Virus record (IMG/VR): IMGVR_UViG_3300045116_000254 | Location: 1-37,745 of that record | Length of the DNA stretch: 37,745 bases | Source: a virus | Reading direction: 5' to 3' (one strand) | Shown: piece after piece, positions 6,592-13,675 of the stretch | Position numbering within the stretch: position 1 is the stretch's first letter | Layout: every line of letters begins with the position of its first letter | Position numbers and translations under genes: made by a program | The notes under the pieces: generated by a model | Told to the model about the DNA's origin: nothing | The model's input: the letters and a program-made list of their open reading frames with translations, nothing else | Database searches by the model: none

Positions 6592-6857
6592 TTTTCCCTC
6601 TCTTTCAACATGGCGTCAGCAACTTCATAAGATAATAGGGCAATTTTTTTGTCCCAACTTTCTGATTTTTTATATTTTTCAAAAAGATCACCATGAAAAT
6701 TTAAACTAGAAAAGAATCCAAGCAATGCTTGGCCCGCAAACCAATCGCGCAATGACATGCCTGCAAATGATTCTCTTGGAACAATATCCCCAATTGAATT
6801 TGTATCATACCAAATAAACGGAAATGCAGGCCCACCATCGTTTTTTTGTTCTGTCAT
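6588..6857 (-). CDS. Conserved phage protein (DGGPAFP / GMSLRDWFAGQAL)
   Basis: 89 residues. It has the two hallmarks of a very common phage protein family of unknown function: DGGPAFPF near the N-terminus and GMSLRDWFAGQAL in the middle, followed by a helical C-terminus with YEVADAMLKERE. Ribosome binding site AGGTGAAAA before ATG 6857; the stop overlaps the next start. Confidence 0.8.
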   Translation of the reverse strand: MTEQKNDGGPAFPFIWYDTNSIGDIVPRESFAGMSLRDWFAGQALLGFFSSLNFHGDLFEKYKKSESWDKKIALLSYEVADAMLKEREK

Positions 6858-7225
6858 TTTTCACCTTCTTTGTCTGAAAAAATGTCTTTTTCTTCGTTGA
6901 ATACAACTTGACCATTTCTTATCGGCCAACCTTCTGAAACACAGAAAAATCTCGCATCATTGTGTGCATTTGGTTTTAGTATTTTTCTTAAATACAGAGG
7001 ACAAAGGATTGTGTTTTCTGTCCACTTTCCAAATCTTACTAATTCCAGTTCTTCTAAATTTAATTTTGTAAAATCAATTTTTTTAAGGTGTTCCTGTGTC
7101 TTTTCGTATGCCTCGCGTATTTCTTTCATCGAAAATTCATCGTCCCAATCGTACTCAACACATTTTGAAACGGTACAATACACAAAAGAAAACAGATCGA
7201 TTATTTCTTGTAATTCAGTTTTCAT
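6854..7225 (-). CDS. Conserved hypothetical phage protein
   Basis: 123 residues. N-terminal helices, then LEELELVRFGKWTENTILCPLYLRKILKPN and a C-terminal VSEGWPIRNG. The pattern 'L..L.FGKW.....LCPLYL...L......C..G' recurs in small phage proteins of unknown function. Ribosome binding site GAAGGTG before ATG 7225; overlaps both neighbours by ATGA-type junctions. Confidence 0.65.
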   Translation of the reverse strand: MKTELQEIIDLFSFVYCTVSKCVEYDWDDEFSMKEIREAYEKTQEHLKKIDFTKLNLEELELVRFGKWTENTILCPLYLRKILKPNAHNDARFFCVSEGWPIRNGQVVFNEEKDIFSDKEGEK

Positions 7226-7518
7226 TCCACACCTTCTTTCACGTAGCCGAGGGATGTGATGGTTTTTATGGATTCTTTATACGCTATAAAGCAATCTGGT
7301 TCTAATAACATTTCTCTTGGAGTATAAGAAAGTTCTCGATCAACAAGCTCTTCGTACTGATGGATCATATTTAAAAAATGCTCCACCAGCGGCTTGATCT
7401 CGGTGTCGATGATGCTTTGTGCAATCGCATCAACACATACTTGGCCAAGATCAGTGACAAGAGTAATATCTTTTGCAATTCTTTCTTTCACCTTTGAGTA
7501 GTCAATCACCTTATCCAT
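7222..7518 (-). CDS. Hypothetical protein
   Basis: 98 residues from ATG 7518, which overlaps the end of the upstream gene and has AAAGAGAAAGG before it. The protein is mostly helical (IDYSKVKERIAKDI, IKPLVEHFLNMIHQYEELVDREL). No family recognised. An ATG-like start 15 bases further up is possible but would place the ribosome binding site inside the gene. Confidence 0.55.
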   Translation of the reverse strand: MDKVIDYSKVKERIAKDITLVTDLGQVCVDAIAQSIIDTEIKPLVEHFLNMIHQYEELVDRELSYTPREMLLEPDCFIAYKESIKTITSLGYVKEGVE

Positions 7519-7760
7519 CCTTTCTCTTTGCACTGGTTGATCCAGTGTTTCATTTCCATTGTCATATCATCAAAAACTTTTTTATACTCATAAGTCCTTG
7601 TAGATGATGAGCCCATGAACTCCAACAAGTCATAAGCCTCTATCATTATTCTTTTTGCATCTTGCATCCACACGAGAGGATCGTTAAGGTTGTCGTGTTT
7701 TAACCGACATACATTGCAAGGTTTGTCTGTAAGAAGTTTATCGCAATAACATTTTTCCAT
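7506..7760 (-). CDS. Small Cys-rich protein
   Basis: 84 residues from ATG 7760, chosen because GGGAGGAAACAA precedes it. The N-terminus has CYCDKLLTDKPCNVC: four cysteines in a CxC...CxxC arrangement that could bind one zinc ion. The rest is helical (MQDAKRIMIEAYDLLEFM, MTMEMKHWINQC). No family recognised. Confidence 0.55.
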   Translation of the reverse strand: MEKCYCDKLLTDKPCNVCRLKHDNLNDPLVWMQDAKRIMIEAYDLLEFMGSSSTRTYEYKKVFDDMTMEMKHWINQCKEKGWIR

Positions 7761-7773
7761 TTGTTTCCTCCCA

Positions 7774-8070
7774 TTACCTGACAGCATAAAGATTTATTGC
7801 AAATTTTATCTTTTCATTACAATGAGGACAAAGCGAAACAATACTTTTATTAATCATGTTTCCGTCGAATATTACTAACCGAAAATAATCCAAAAGCTCT
7901 TTGTAAGATTTTATTCCAAAATTTCTTGCAGATCTAGGATTGAGCTTACACGACAACAGTGCCAGTTTTATTTCTTCTTCTTTTTTGAACCCCAGATTGA
8001 CAAGTACGTTCTCTGTGCGTGTGGTGAATTTTCCCAAAAAGTCATAATCAATTATTTTGGTTGTTTTCAT
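7774..8070 (-). CDS. RNA polymerase alpha C-terminal-domain-like protein
   Basis: 98 residues from ATG 8070 (GAAAGG upstream; a TTG at 8076 is an alternative). Residues 15-63 follow the helix-hairpin-helix pattern of the bacterial RpoA C-terminal domain: FTTRTENVLVNLGF matches 'LSVRTxNCLKNxGI', and RNFGIKSYKELLDYF matches 'RNFGKKSLxEIxExL'. The last 30 residues add a CPHC pair. In RpoA this domain binds UP-element DNA and activators. A free-standing copy in a phage could bind DNA or compete at host promoters; this is inference. It lies directly downstream of the DnaB-like helicase gene and overlaps it. Confidence 0.6.
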   Translation of the reverse strand: MKTTKIIDYDFLGKFTTRTENVLVNLGFKKEEEIKLALLSCKLNPRSARNFGIKSYKELLDYFRLVIFDGNMINKSIVSLCPHCNEKIKFAINLYAVR

Positions 8071-8072
8071 TT

Positions 8073-9341
8073 TCAATACCTTTCTTTTATCGTCATGGTT
8101 TTGCCGTTGAAGTCCAATTCAACGACGCCACACATGCCGTTACGCGACTTTGCGATTATACACTCAATCGCATTGTTCGCGGTTGGTTTGTAATACGACT
8201 CCCTATAAAGAAGCATCACCATGTCGGCCTTAGCCTCGATGTCACCGCTCTCCTTCAGGTCAGACATGACTGGTCTTGGCGGGTTCCTTGATTCTACCCC
8301 TCGATTGATCTGACTCACAATCAACAGTGGAATAGAAAGTTTTTTGATTGTGTTCTTCATTGTGCCAAGGGCTTCGCTTATTGCAAGGTGGCGGTTCTGT
8401 CCCTTATCAGAAACCTCTTGCATGTGATCAACGATTGCCAGGTCAACCTTTTTCTTCGAGTGGATGCGGGCAATGTTGGTTGAAACCTGAGCCCCAGTGA
8501 GGCCAGGTGTGTCGATGATGGTAAGTGGAAGTTTTGAAATCTCATCTGTTGACTGCAATATCAGGCCCCATTCGTGTTCCTTTATATCACCAGTCATGAT
8601 TGAATGAAGAGGGATCTGTGTGATCCGCGAGATCATGCGTTTGTATATGTTCTTCTTTGTCTCTTCCAGGGCGTTGATGAGAACATGGCCGCCACACTTT
8701 GCCACGTTGTATGCTATATTCATTGCCATCATTGACTTTCCGATGCTTGGTCGTGCTGCGACAACATAGACCTCACCAGGACACAGGCCGTAGGTTTTGT
8801 GATTCAACCCTGCATACCCCCAAGACAGACCCATCAATTTGTTTTCGCTTTCGTAAAGACGCTCGACGTCTTTGAAAACGTCGGTCAGCACAGAATTGTC
8901 ATCTATCACGTCTTCAAGTTCAGCTTGTCTATCAAGCTCCTCATCGATCTTTTGTTTGACGAGAACAGGGTCGGCGCTCCCAACTGACTTGACAACATCA
9001 ACAACTATGTTCTTCTTATTAAAAGCCCTGAGTTCCTTCAGATAAGTAGGCATACCATTTGGATGATATGCGTACATGTTGCGCCCGTCTGTGATGATGT
9101 TAATAATTTCAAATGCTGACGGATGAAGTCTTGCATGTAGCAGCAACAGATCGTTTGGGCGCATGCCTTCTCTCTCAAGCTCTGACATTGTTTCAAAAAT
9201 CTGTTTGTTCCACGGATTTTGAAAATCGTCAGGGCGGATCTTTGCGCGGCCAAAAGCGTCATCATTCTCCATGATGCACTGAAGGATGCCTCGTTCGAGA
9301 GAAATTCTTTGGGCTTCGATTTGATCAGTTGTTGTCGCCAT
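8073..9341 (-). CDS. dnaB: DnaB-like replicative helicase
   Basis: 422-residue hexameric 5'-3' helicase of the replication fork. The N-terminal DnaB domain covers about 10-105 (SLERGILQCIMENDDAF start), then a linker and the RecA-like core: Walker A ARPSIGKS (196-203), Walker B LAIVDHMQ (301-308), the sensor-like SQINRGVESR, and MSDLKESGDIEAKADMVMLLYRE, the DnaB signature. DnaB proteins usually have GKT and D(Y/H)LQ; GKS and DHMQ here are conservative changes. It follows an O-like replication protein gene that may load it. This implies origin-dependent replication with a host polymerase. Confidence 0.92.
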   Translation of the reverse strand: MATTTDQIEAQRISLERGILQCIMENDDAFGRAKIRPDDFQNPWNKQIFETMSELEREGMRPNDLLLLHARLHPSAFEIINIITDGRNMYAYHPNGMPTYLKELRAFNKKNIVVDVVKSVGSADPVLVKQKIDEELDRQAELEDVIDDNSVLTDVFKDVERLYESENKLMGLSWGYAGLNHKTYGLCPGEVYVVAARPSIGKSMMAMNIAYNVAKCGGHVLINALEETKKNIYKRMISRITQIPLHSIMTGDIKEHEWGLILQSTDEISKLPLTIIDTPGLTGAQVSTNIARIHSKKKVDLAIVDHMQEVSDKGQNRHLAISEALGTMKNTIKKLSIPLLIVSQINRGVESRNPPRPVMSDLKESGDIEAKADMVMLLYRESYYKPTANNAIECIIAKSRNGMCGVVELDFNGKTMTIKERY

Positions 9342-9537
9342 CTAATTTTCTCCGGACAATTTGACACTCTTTCACTTTCCTAAATGATCCACCATCGGAA
9401 ATGAAATACATTGAACCGTCAGAGAAAACGGCAATAGCTTTTCCGTTCTGGTCTTCTTTGATTTTTGGGGGCGTGCCCGCACGAGAACGCTTCCACGCGA
9501 GCTTGTTTGCTCTTTGAATTTCTTTGTAGTTTGTCAT
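9325..9537 (-). CDS. Hypothetical protein
   Basis: 70 residues; AAAGGTGAAAC before ATG 9537. Basic N-terminus (ANKLAWKRSRAG), then a beta-hairpin-like GKAIAVFSDGSMYFISDGGSF. The 3' end overlaps the helicase start. No family recognised; position between the two replication genes suggests a related role. Confidence 0.6.
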   Translation of the reverse strand: MTNYKEIQRANKLAWKRSRAGTPPKIKEDQNGKAIAVFSDGSMYFISDGGSFRKVKECQIVRRKLDGDNN

Positions 9538-9553
9538 GTTTCACCTTTTCATT

Positions 9554-10186
9554 TTATGTGATCTGTCCGTTTCGTATAGCCTCCATGCGCTGCTCTTCCA
9601 TTGTCTTTTGTTTTGGCTCACCATTTTTGCTGGACTTGGCCTTGATCTCAATAGCCTTGTTCATCCAGTTGAACACGAGCTGACGAGTTCTCTTTTTTCC
9701 GGCTCCCTTGTCGGTGGTAAGCCAGGTGTCCATCTTAGACAACTCAAGGTCGAAGTCTATCTCTGCATAAGCCTTATTCTTTTTGATCTCTGCAAGCCAT
9801 TCGCTTGTAACTGGTTTTGATTTTTTATCAAAAGAATCGTCGGAAGCGCTCTGCCTCTTCTCTTTTTCTAACTCTTCTCTTCTCTCCTCTGGAATAGAGA
9901 AAGGCTTGTCGCTTGCTATTATACTGCAAGCAATCTCATTGAGAAGTCGATCAACCTTGCTAGCATCATCTATGCGCAACTTGTAAGCAAGCTCTTCCGA
10001 ACTCGGCAAAATTCCATTGATGTCTTCAGATCCTATAAGCCAGACGTTTATTAAGAATCTAAACGCAGCGTCGCTCAACTTTCCAATCTGGTAATCTTCA
10101 AGTGTGTCATGATAAAGTTTGATCCACGGCGGGCGTCTTGTGTGGTAGTGCTGAAATTTTTCCCAGTTTTTTATTCTGTAGTACAT
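9554..10186 (-). CDS. O-like replication initiation / helicase-loading protein
   Basis: 210 residues. The N-terminus MYYRIKNWEKFQHYHTRRPPWIKL is the typical beginning of phage replication proteins related to DnaD/DnaT and lambda-O-type winged helix proteins. The winged-helix body runs to about 90 (LSDAAFRFLINVWLIGSE, LPSSEELAYKLRI). A charged linker follows, then a C-terminal region (AYAEIDFDLELSKMDTWLTT...RTRQLVFNWMNKA) that in homologues is linked to helicase recruitment. Gene order, directly before DnaB, supports that role. The start overlaps the HTH gene end and has GGGGGG upstream. Confidence 0.78.
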   Translation of the reverse strand: MYYRIKNWEKFQHYHTRRPPWIKLYHDTLEDYQIGKLSDAAFRFLINVWLIGSEDINGILPSSEELAYKLRIDDASKVDRLLNEIACSIIASDKPFSIPEERREELEKEKRQSASDDSFDKKSKPVTSEWLAEIKKNKAYAEIDFDLELSKMDTWLTTDKGAGKKRTRQLVFNWMNKAIEIKAKSSKNGEPKQKTMEEQRMEAIRNGQIT

Positions 10187-10371
10187 GACTGCCCCCCATC
10201 GTTTAAGCGATTCGTTTTGATAAAAAGAGACAGGTCGGCCTCTGTCACTCTGATTCGTCTCGCGCTTAACTTGCGGGCCTTGAGGCGTCCGGCCCTTATG
10301 AGCCGGTACACCCCATCCCTGCTTATGCCGAGCATGTTGGCAACCTGTTTTGCATTGTAGATGTCTTGCAT
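10171..10371 (-). CDS. Small HTH DNA-binding protein (excisionase/MerR-like)
   Basis: 66 residues from ATG 10371; AAAGGGG at the proper distance decides this start. NAKQVANMLGISRDGVYRLIRAGRL followed by LSARRIRVTEADLSLFI is the helix-turn-helix of the excisionase (HTH_17) family: winged recognition helix, then the beta-hairpin with Arg-rich 'RRIRV'. There is no integrase in the window, so it is probably a regulator or origin-binding protein and not a true excisionase. It overlaps the nuclease gene before it (stop inside its ribosome binding site). Confidence 0.75.
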   Translation of the reverse strand: MQDIYNAKQVANMLGISRDGVYRLIRAGRLKARKLSARRIRVTEADLSLFIKTNRLNDGGQSCTTE

Positions 10372-10373
10372 GT

Positions 10374-11381
10374 TTACCCCTTTGAGTCTGACATTATGGT
10401 TTGGTAATACGCGTCGTTTGATTTTGGCTCCCATTTCTCGGGAGTTTTTTCTTCACCTTTTACGTTAATGATTTCCTTTTTCAAATAAGAAGACTTGACT
10501 TCGTCCCATGTTTTTGGGACCTTATTTGTCTTCTCGACTTTCTTGATTTTCACAATGAAGTCACCACACATGAACTCGCCAGCACCCAAGTTGTCTTTCA
10601 AGGAATTAAGTTCCTTGTCTATGTCGTCATACTCGCGTTTGTAAGGATCAAGAACTTCGCGGCGCTCAAGTTTTTCAACCCACTCTTCTCCGATCATTTT
10701 GATTTCTTGGCCATACTTCAACTCTGGAAGACAGACGTGTCTAAACGGACACTTCGAGCAAACCTCGTATTCATCGCATCTTGCTGGTGGTTCTTTTTCT
10801 CTGATACTTGCATAAATAACCCGAGCCTTGTCGATTAAGCCGATGATCATGGCCTCATCACGATCAATCCAGATGTCCGTTGGTTCCCCAGTATCTTTGT
10901 TTTTGAAGCACAAGAAAGAAGTCTTGGCATTCAGAAAGTACATGTACATCTGCATCTGCGCCGGATAGTTTCGAAGATGAATGTGCTTTGAGTTTACCAG
11001 GTCATCAACAGTCTTGACGTGAATATGAGAATTGACTGACTTGACATCGACTGGAATCTCCTCGCCCTCGTGCAGAATCACGGCATCGACGTGTCCGGTT
11101 ATCAATGGGTCGTCTAACTGAAATGCCTGCTGAGACTTGACGACCTTGTACATCGACATAAGTTGTTTTAACATGTCTTGCTCGTGAAGTTCGCCCTCGT
11201 CAAAGATTGACTGCAAAAGGTAGTCGTGCACAGGACGTTTGCGCCAATCGACAATTGAGTGATAGTGATAGCGCAAACAAGGGTGTCCAATTGATGATGC
11301 CCGCAAATTGTTGTTTGGCAAGACCTTGATGTTCGCAACCTTTGTCTCAATCCATTTTTCGTGGAGATCAAACCGTTTCAT
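10374..11381 (-). CDS. Cas4/RecB-like PD-(D/E)XK exonuclease with Fe-S cluster
   Basis: 335 residues. Nuclease motifs: GHVDAVI with Asp99, PVDVKS with Asp112 and Lys114, and the helix YPAQMQMYMYF with Gln142, as in the RecB/AddB/Cas4 family. Cysteines at about 35 and 208, 211, 217 (CSKCPFRHVC) fit the four-Cys iron-sulphur cluster that pins N- and C-terminal parts in AddB and Cas4. The C-terminal 90 residues are charged. It is next but one to a putative annealing protein, as in phage exonuclease/annealing recombination pairs. Assignment to the superfamily is secure; polarity and substrate are not visible. Confidence 0.85.
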   Translation of the reverse strand: MKRFDLHEKWIETKVANIKVLPNNNLRASSIGHPCLRYHYHSIVDWRKRPVHDYLLQSIFDEGELHEQDMLKQLMSMYKVVKSQQAFQLDDPLITGHVDAVILHEGEEIPVDVKSVNSHIHVKTVDDLVNSKHIHLRNYPAQMQMYMYFLNAKTSFLCFKNKDTGEPTDIWIDRDEAMIIGLIDKARVIYASIREKEPPARCDEYEVCSKCPFRHVCLPELKYGQEIKMIGEEWVEKLERREVLDPYKREYDDIDKELNSLKDNLGAGEFMCGDFIVKIKKVEKTNKVPKTWDEVKSSYLKKEIINVKGEEKTPEKWEPKSNDAYYQTIMSDSKG

Positions 11382-11577
11382 TTTTCACCTCCTCTTTTTC
11401 TTTTTCGGCAACCCTGAGTGTTATCCGGTAGGAAATTTCTCCAAGTCCTTCCCAAAATTGGACTGAGTGTTCTTTCCCGTTGATGACAAAGGCGTCGCTG
11501 AAATTTTCAACTATGTTTTTTGTAATGTTTTCAAACACAAGGTTTGTTGTATTTCTTGTTCTTTGGTCAAACTTCAT
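11368..11577 (-). CDS. Hypothetical protein
   Basis: 69 residues between the annealing-type protein and the nuclease; GGGAGGTGCAC before ATG 11577, and the end overlaps the nuclease start. N-terminal helix, then beta-rich segments (EHSVQFWEGLGEISYRITLRV) and a Lys/Glu tail. No family recognised. Confidence 0.6.
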   Translation of the reverse strand: MKFDQRTRNTTNLVFENITKNIVENFSDAFVINGKEHSVQFWEGLGEISYRITLRVAEKEKEEVKNETV

Positions 11578-12440
11578 TGTGCACCTCCCGCTTTGATAAT
11601 TTGTTCAGCATCGTCATATTCTTTTTCGAGTGCCGACAACATTACAGGATTGAACTTTCCGTTGTACATCCCTTCTTTTTTTCCGGCCCGCATTCCAAGA
11701 CTTTCTAGGAACGGAGCCCCGAAGTGCGATCCAACCTGTGCTGAAATCCATTCAGATCCGTCATTGGCGGTCCACTTCCAGTAAGGTTTTTTTGCATCAG
11801 ATTGTGGAGTGCTTTGTGTCTGTGTATGAGGAGGTGTTGCAACAGCTCCCTGCTTTTTGTATGACACTTGATTGGATCCTTCTTGTCGAATCCCATATTT
11901 TGCCAACTCTTCCCATGTTAAATTACGGATCCCAAGCAACCGAGTGATGGCGTTTACGGTGAAGTTTGTGTAGGACTTCTTCATGATGTTTGCCATGTCA
12001 ACGTCTTCAAGCGCTTTGAGTTCACCACGTGCGCGTCCAAAGAACTTGTCACGGCTTGAACATGTTCCGATTGCAGTGATCTCGCCCTGTCCAAACGAAG
12101 CACGCCCTGTTGTTTTGATTACGTAGTACGTTCCTTTTGCGTCTGTGTAGTCTTCTTTGACTTGATTTATGTCTGAGATTACCACACCAAAACGCATGGC
12201 AACACGCTCGGCCCCTGACGATTGCAGGTACGGTTTCCCGTCCTGATTCACCCAATCTTTCGGGGTAGTTGCTGATATGGCTACCTGAAGAACCTTCTTG
12301 AAAAGCGCTTCACGACGCTCAAAATTTGCCAGTGCATGATCGTAGTCTTGACTGACAACCATTTGGCTGTCTTGAACCACAGCAGGAAGCTGTGGCGAAT
12401 TGACTTCTTGAACGAAGTCTGGTAGTTCAGAATTGTTCAT
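11574..12440 (-). CDS. Putative single-strand annealing / recombination protein
   Basis: 288 residues, first gene of the DNA-metabolism unit (AAGGAG before ATG 12440). Core pattern: DWVNQDGKPYLQSSGAERVAMRFGV, then beta-strands (GTYYVIKTTGRA), IGTCSSRDKFF, and VNAITRLLGIRNLTWEELAKYGI. This is a widespread phage family that I know mainly as hypothetical or recombination-associated. The beta-sheet core, the later helix, the Gln/Pro-rich disordered linker (about 195-215) and the nearby Cas4-like exonuclease fit a Rad52/ERF-like annealing protein. The C-terminus (KWTANDGSEWISAQVGSHFG) may be a separate small domain. Function is inference; a structure comparison would decide it. Confidence 0.6.
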   Translation of the reverse strand: MNNSELPDFVQEVNSPQLPAVVQDSQMVVSQDYDHALANFERREALFKKVLQVAISATTPKDWVNQDGKPYLQSSGAERVAMRFGVVISDINQVKEDYTDAKGTYYVIKTTGRASFGQGEITAIGTCSSRDKFFGRARGELKALEDVDMANIMKKSYTNFTVNAITRLLGIRNLTWEELAKYGIRQEGSNQVSYKKQGAVATPPHTQTQSTPQSDAKKPYWKWTANDGSEWISAQVGSHFGAPFLESLGMRAGKKEGMYNGKFNPVMLSALEKEYDDAEQIIKAGGAQ

Positions 12441-12467
12441 AAGGCTCCTTTGAATTTGAAAGTTACT

Positions 12468-12497
12468 GCCGAGGTCCCAACAACCTCGGCTTTTTTT
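12468..12497 (+). terminator. Intrinsic terminator, plus-strand orientation
   Basis: GCCGAGGT (12468-12475), 7-base loop, ACCTCGGC (12483-12490), then seven T (12491-12497). A textbook intrinsic terminator for plus-strand transcripts, though no plus-strand gene lies upstream within reach. On the minus strand the same stem lies in the leader of the 12440 gene without a U-run after it. Confidence 0.75.
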
Positions 12498-12553
12498 ATC
12501 TCAAAAAACAAAGAGCTTTGCAAACAAAATCTTATTATATTCTATAACATCTG

Positions 12554-12581
12554 ATTATATCTGAACAATGTTTCATGTGAA
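12554..12581 (-). promoter_or_regulatory. Promoter of the DNA-metabolism unit
   Basis: Minus strand: TTCACA (12581-12576), 16-base spacer, TATAAT (12559-12554); five of six and six of six consensus bases. The start is expected near 12547. The -35 lies inside the palindrome at 12569-12584, so binding there would block the promoter. Confidence 0.6.
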
Positions 12582-12584
12582 ATG
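12569..12584. promoter_or_regulatory. parS-like palindrome / probable operator
   Basis: TGTTTCATGTGAAATG matches the bacterial parS consensus TGTTTCACGTGAAACA at 13 of 16 positions, with perfect inner arms TTTCA/TGAAA. No ParA or ParB gene is in the window. Overlap with a promoter -35 favours a repressor operator; binding by host ParB or Noc is a second possibility. Confidence 0.5.
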
Positions 12585-12848
12585 TTACTGTTTTTGGTAG
12601 GCGTCTTGAAGGGTGTCAATATACTCAATAATATCAACCTTTTGCTCGCTGTTTATTTTTTCAAGTTTGATAATTTTTCCTTCAGATTCAACAATGACGT
12701 GAATTTGCTGGCGTAAAACGGTTACAATCTCAGGTTCGGGTGGAAGTTGTGGTTTGTAAAAAACTGTCTTGAGGCGTGTTGTTGCGCAGCTACTTGTTAT
12801 CGTTATCAGGAGTATTAACAGCGCGAAGGATCTTGCGAGCCTTGTCAT
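12585..12848 (-). CDS. Outer-membrane lipoprotein spanin (Rz1-like)
   Basis: 87 residues. N-terminal signal with two Arg, a hydrophobic stretch (FALLILLITI) and a lipobox TSSC with Cys21, so the mature protein is lipid-anchored in the outer membrane. Next come LPPEPE, a Pro-rich linker as in o-spanins, and a helical C-terminus. Its first 59 bases overlap the end of the i-spanin gene in another frame, the usual overlapping Rz/Rz1 arrangement. With the i-spanin it would fuse inner and outer membranes at lysis. Its signal peptide and gene arrangement carry the call, since spanins share little sequence. Confidence 0.75.
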   Translation of the reverse strand: MTRLARSFALLILLITITSSCATTRLKTVFYKPQLPPEPEIVTVLRQQIHVIVESEGKIIKLEKINSEQKVDIIEYIDTLQDAYQKQ

Positions 12849-13065
12849 AAATTTTGCCCCTTTCTGTGCGAGCCGCAGAAGCCTGTGCTGTGTCTTTCAC
12901 AATTGCCTTCTGTGCGTCGATCTCAGCGTCGGCGGCCTGTTTGTCGTCCTTGTTCTTTTGATCGCCCCTGCCCTTAAAATAGACCATGAAAAAGCTTAAA
13001 ATTCCAAGACAGACTATTGTGATTACCTTCCAAAACTTACCCAGGATTGCTGAGACTGTTATCAT
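12790..13065 (-). CDS. Inner-membrane spanin (Rz-like)
   Basis: 91 residues. One transmembrane segment near residues 13-30 (VITIVCLGILSFFMVYF), then a highly charged, Ala/Lys/Asp/Glu-rich helix (33-80) that probably forms a coiled coil in the periplasm. GCGAGG before ATG 13065. The 3' end overlaps the lipoprotein gene by 59 bases. Topology and gene order identify it as the partner of the o-spanin. Confidence 0.75.
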   Translation of the reverse strand: MITVSAILGKFWKVITIVCLGILSFFMVYFKGRGDQKNKDDKQAADAEIDAQKAIVKDTAQASAARTERGKIYDKARKILRAVNTPDNDNK

Positions 13066-13300
13066 TTGTGACCTCGCTCTCTATTTCAACCCCTGTGACC
13101 GATGCCTTGATTCTTTTTCTGGCGTAGATTGCTACCCAGAAAGCATGAAAAGCGATGCACTGCCAAACGACGGCATCTCTTGTCACGAGGTTCGTCAATG
13201 TCAGCATAACAGAAACAACAACCAAAATAAAGGTCAACACAACGGCTGATAGTGTCAAACTTTTTCGTCCTGTTTTGTAGTCTTTGAGATAGAGTCCCAT
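13037..13300 (-). CDS. Putative holin, two transmembrane segments
   Basis: 87 residues; GGAAGG before ATG 13300. After a basic N-terminus (YLKDYKTGRK) there are two hydrophobic segments, LSAVVLTFILVVVSVMLTL and VVWQCIAFHAFWVAIYA, separated by a short loop, then a basic and acidic tail. Size, topology and position between endolysin and spanins suggest the holin that releases endolysin. Holins have no conserved sequence, so this rests on context. Confidence 0.6.
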   Translation of the reverse strand: MGLYLKDYKTGRKSLTLSAVVLTFILVVVSVMLTLTNLVTRDAVVWQCIAFHAFWVAIYARKRIKASVTGVEIESEVTNDNSLSNPG

Positions 13301-13674
13301 AGTCCTTCCAAATTCTTTTGTTGAATGATGAGGAGAGCGTCTCCAACCTTCATCCCTATTGGATATTCAAAGTGTGGATGATCCCACCCCCAATCACCGC
13401 CCCATTTTAGGCCAAGAGCTTTTCCGATCTCTCCGAGCTTTTTCCAATCATGCTCTTTTTTCCACGACCAGTTGTCGTTGTCGATGAAAACGATGTCTGC
13501 GGCAAGGCCATAGTTGTGCCAACTGTGCCATGCTTGGGCCTTTGTTGTTCCCTTCCTGAACAACTCATCCTGCCGGCTGGGACTCCTCCACGCTTCAAAT
13601 ATCCCGACATTTAACCCTGCCTCTCTGGCACGCTTTACCAGTTCTAAAAACCTCTCCCAAGCACCAGGGAACAT
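13255..13674 (-). CDS. Endolysin, M15 (VanY-like) peptidase
   Basis: 139 residues from ATG 13674, which directly follows the upstream stop (TAAAATG); the frame is open to a TTG at 13698. It cuts peptide cross-links of peptidoglycan at lysis. Zinc ligands of the M15 family are visible: SWHNYGLAADI (His53, Asp60) and WDHPHFEY (His101, with Asp98 as catalytic neighbour), plus FEAWRSPSRQDELF, the usual Arg/Gln segment. No signal peptide, so it needs the holin. The C-terminal 35 residues are an extension beyond the catalytic domain. Confidence 0.9.
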   Translation of the reverse strand: MFPGAWERFLELVKRAREAGLNVGIFEAWRSPSRQDELFRKGTTKAQAWHSWHNYGLAADIVFIDNDNWSWKKEHDWKKLGEIGKALGLKWGGDWGWDHPHFEYPIGMKVGDALLIIQQKNLEGLWDSISKTTKQDEKV

Positions 13675-13675
13675 T

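Larger units (their letters stand above)
12441..12584 (-). promoter_or_regulatory. Control region of the DNA-metabolism unit
   Basis: The 144-base gap between the o-spanin gene and the 12440 gene holds no ORF. On the minus strand it contains a palindrome over a -35 box (12569-12584), two TATAAT boxes (12559-12554 and 12539-12534), and a leader of about 105 bases with a hairpin (12490-12468) before the AAGGAG site. It is the only sizeable minus-strand gap with promoter features apart from the terS region. Confidence 0.65.

Noticed and set aside
10171-10371. Excisionase, implying a temperate phage
   Set aside because: No integrase, att-like repeats or CI-type repressor seen; the fold is shared by many small regulators.
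12569-12584. True parS partition site
   Set aside because: Single copy, three mismatches, and no ParA/ParB gene in the window; kept as parS-like operator only.
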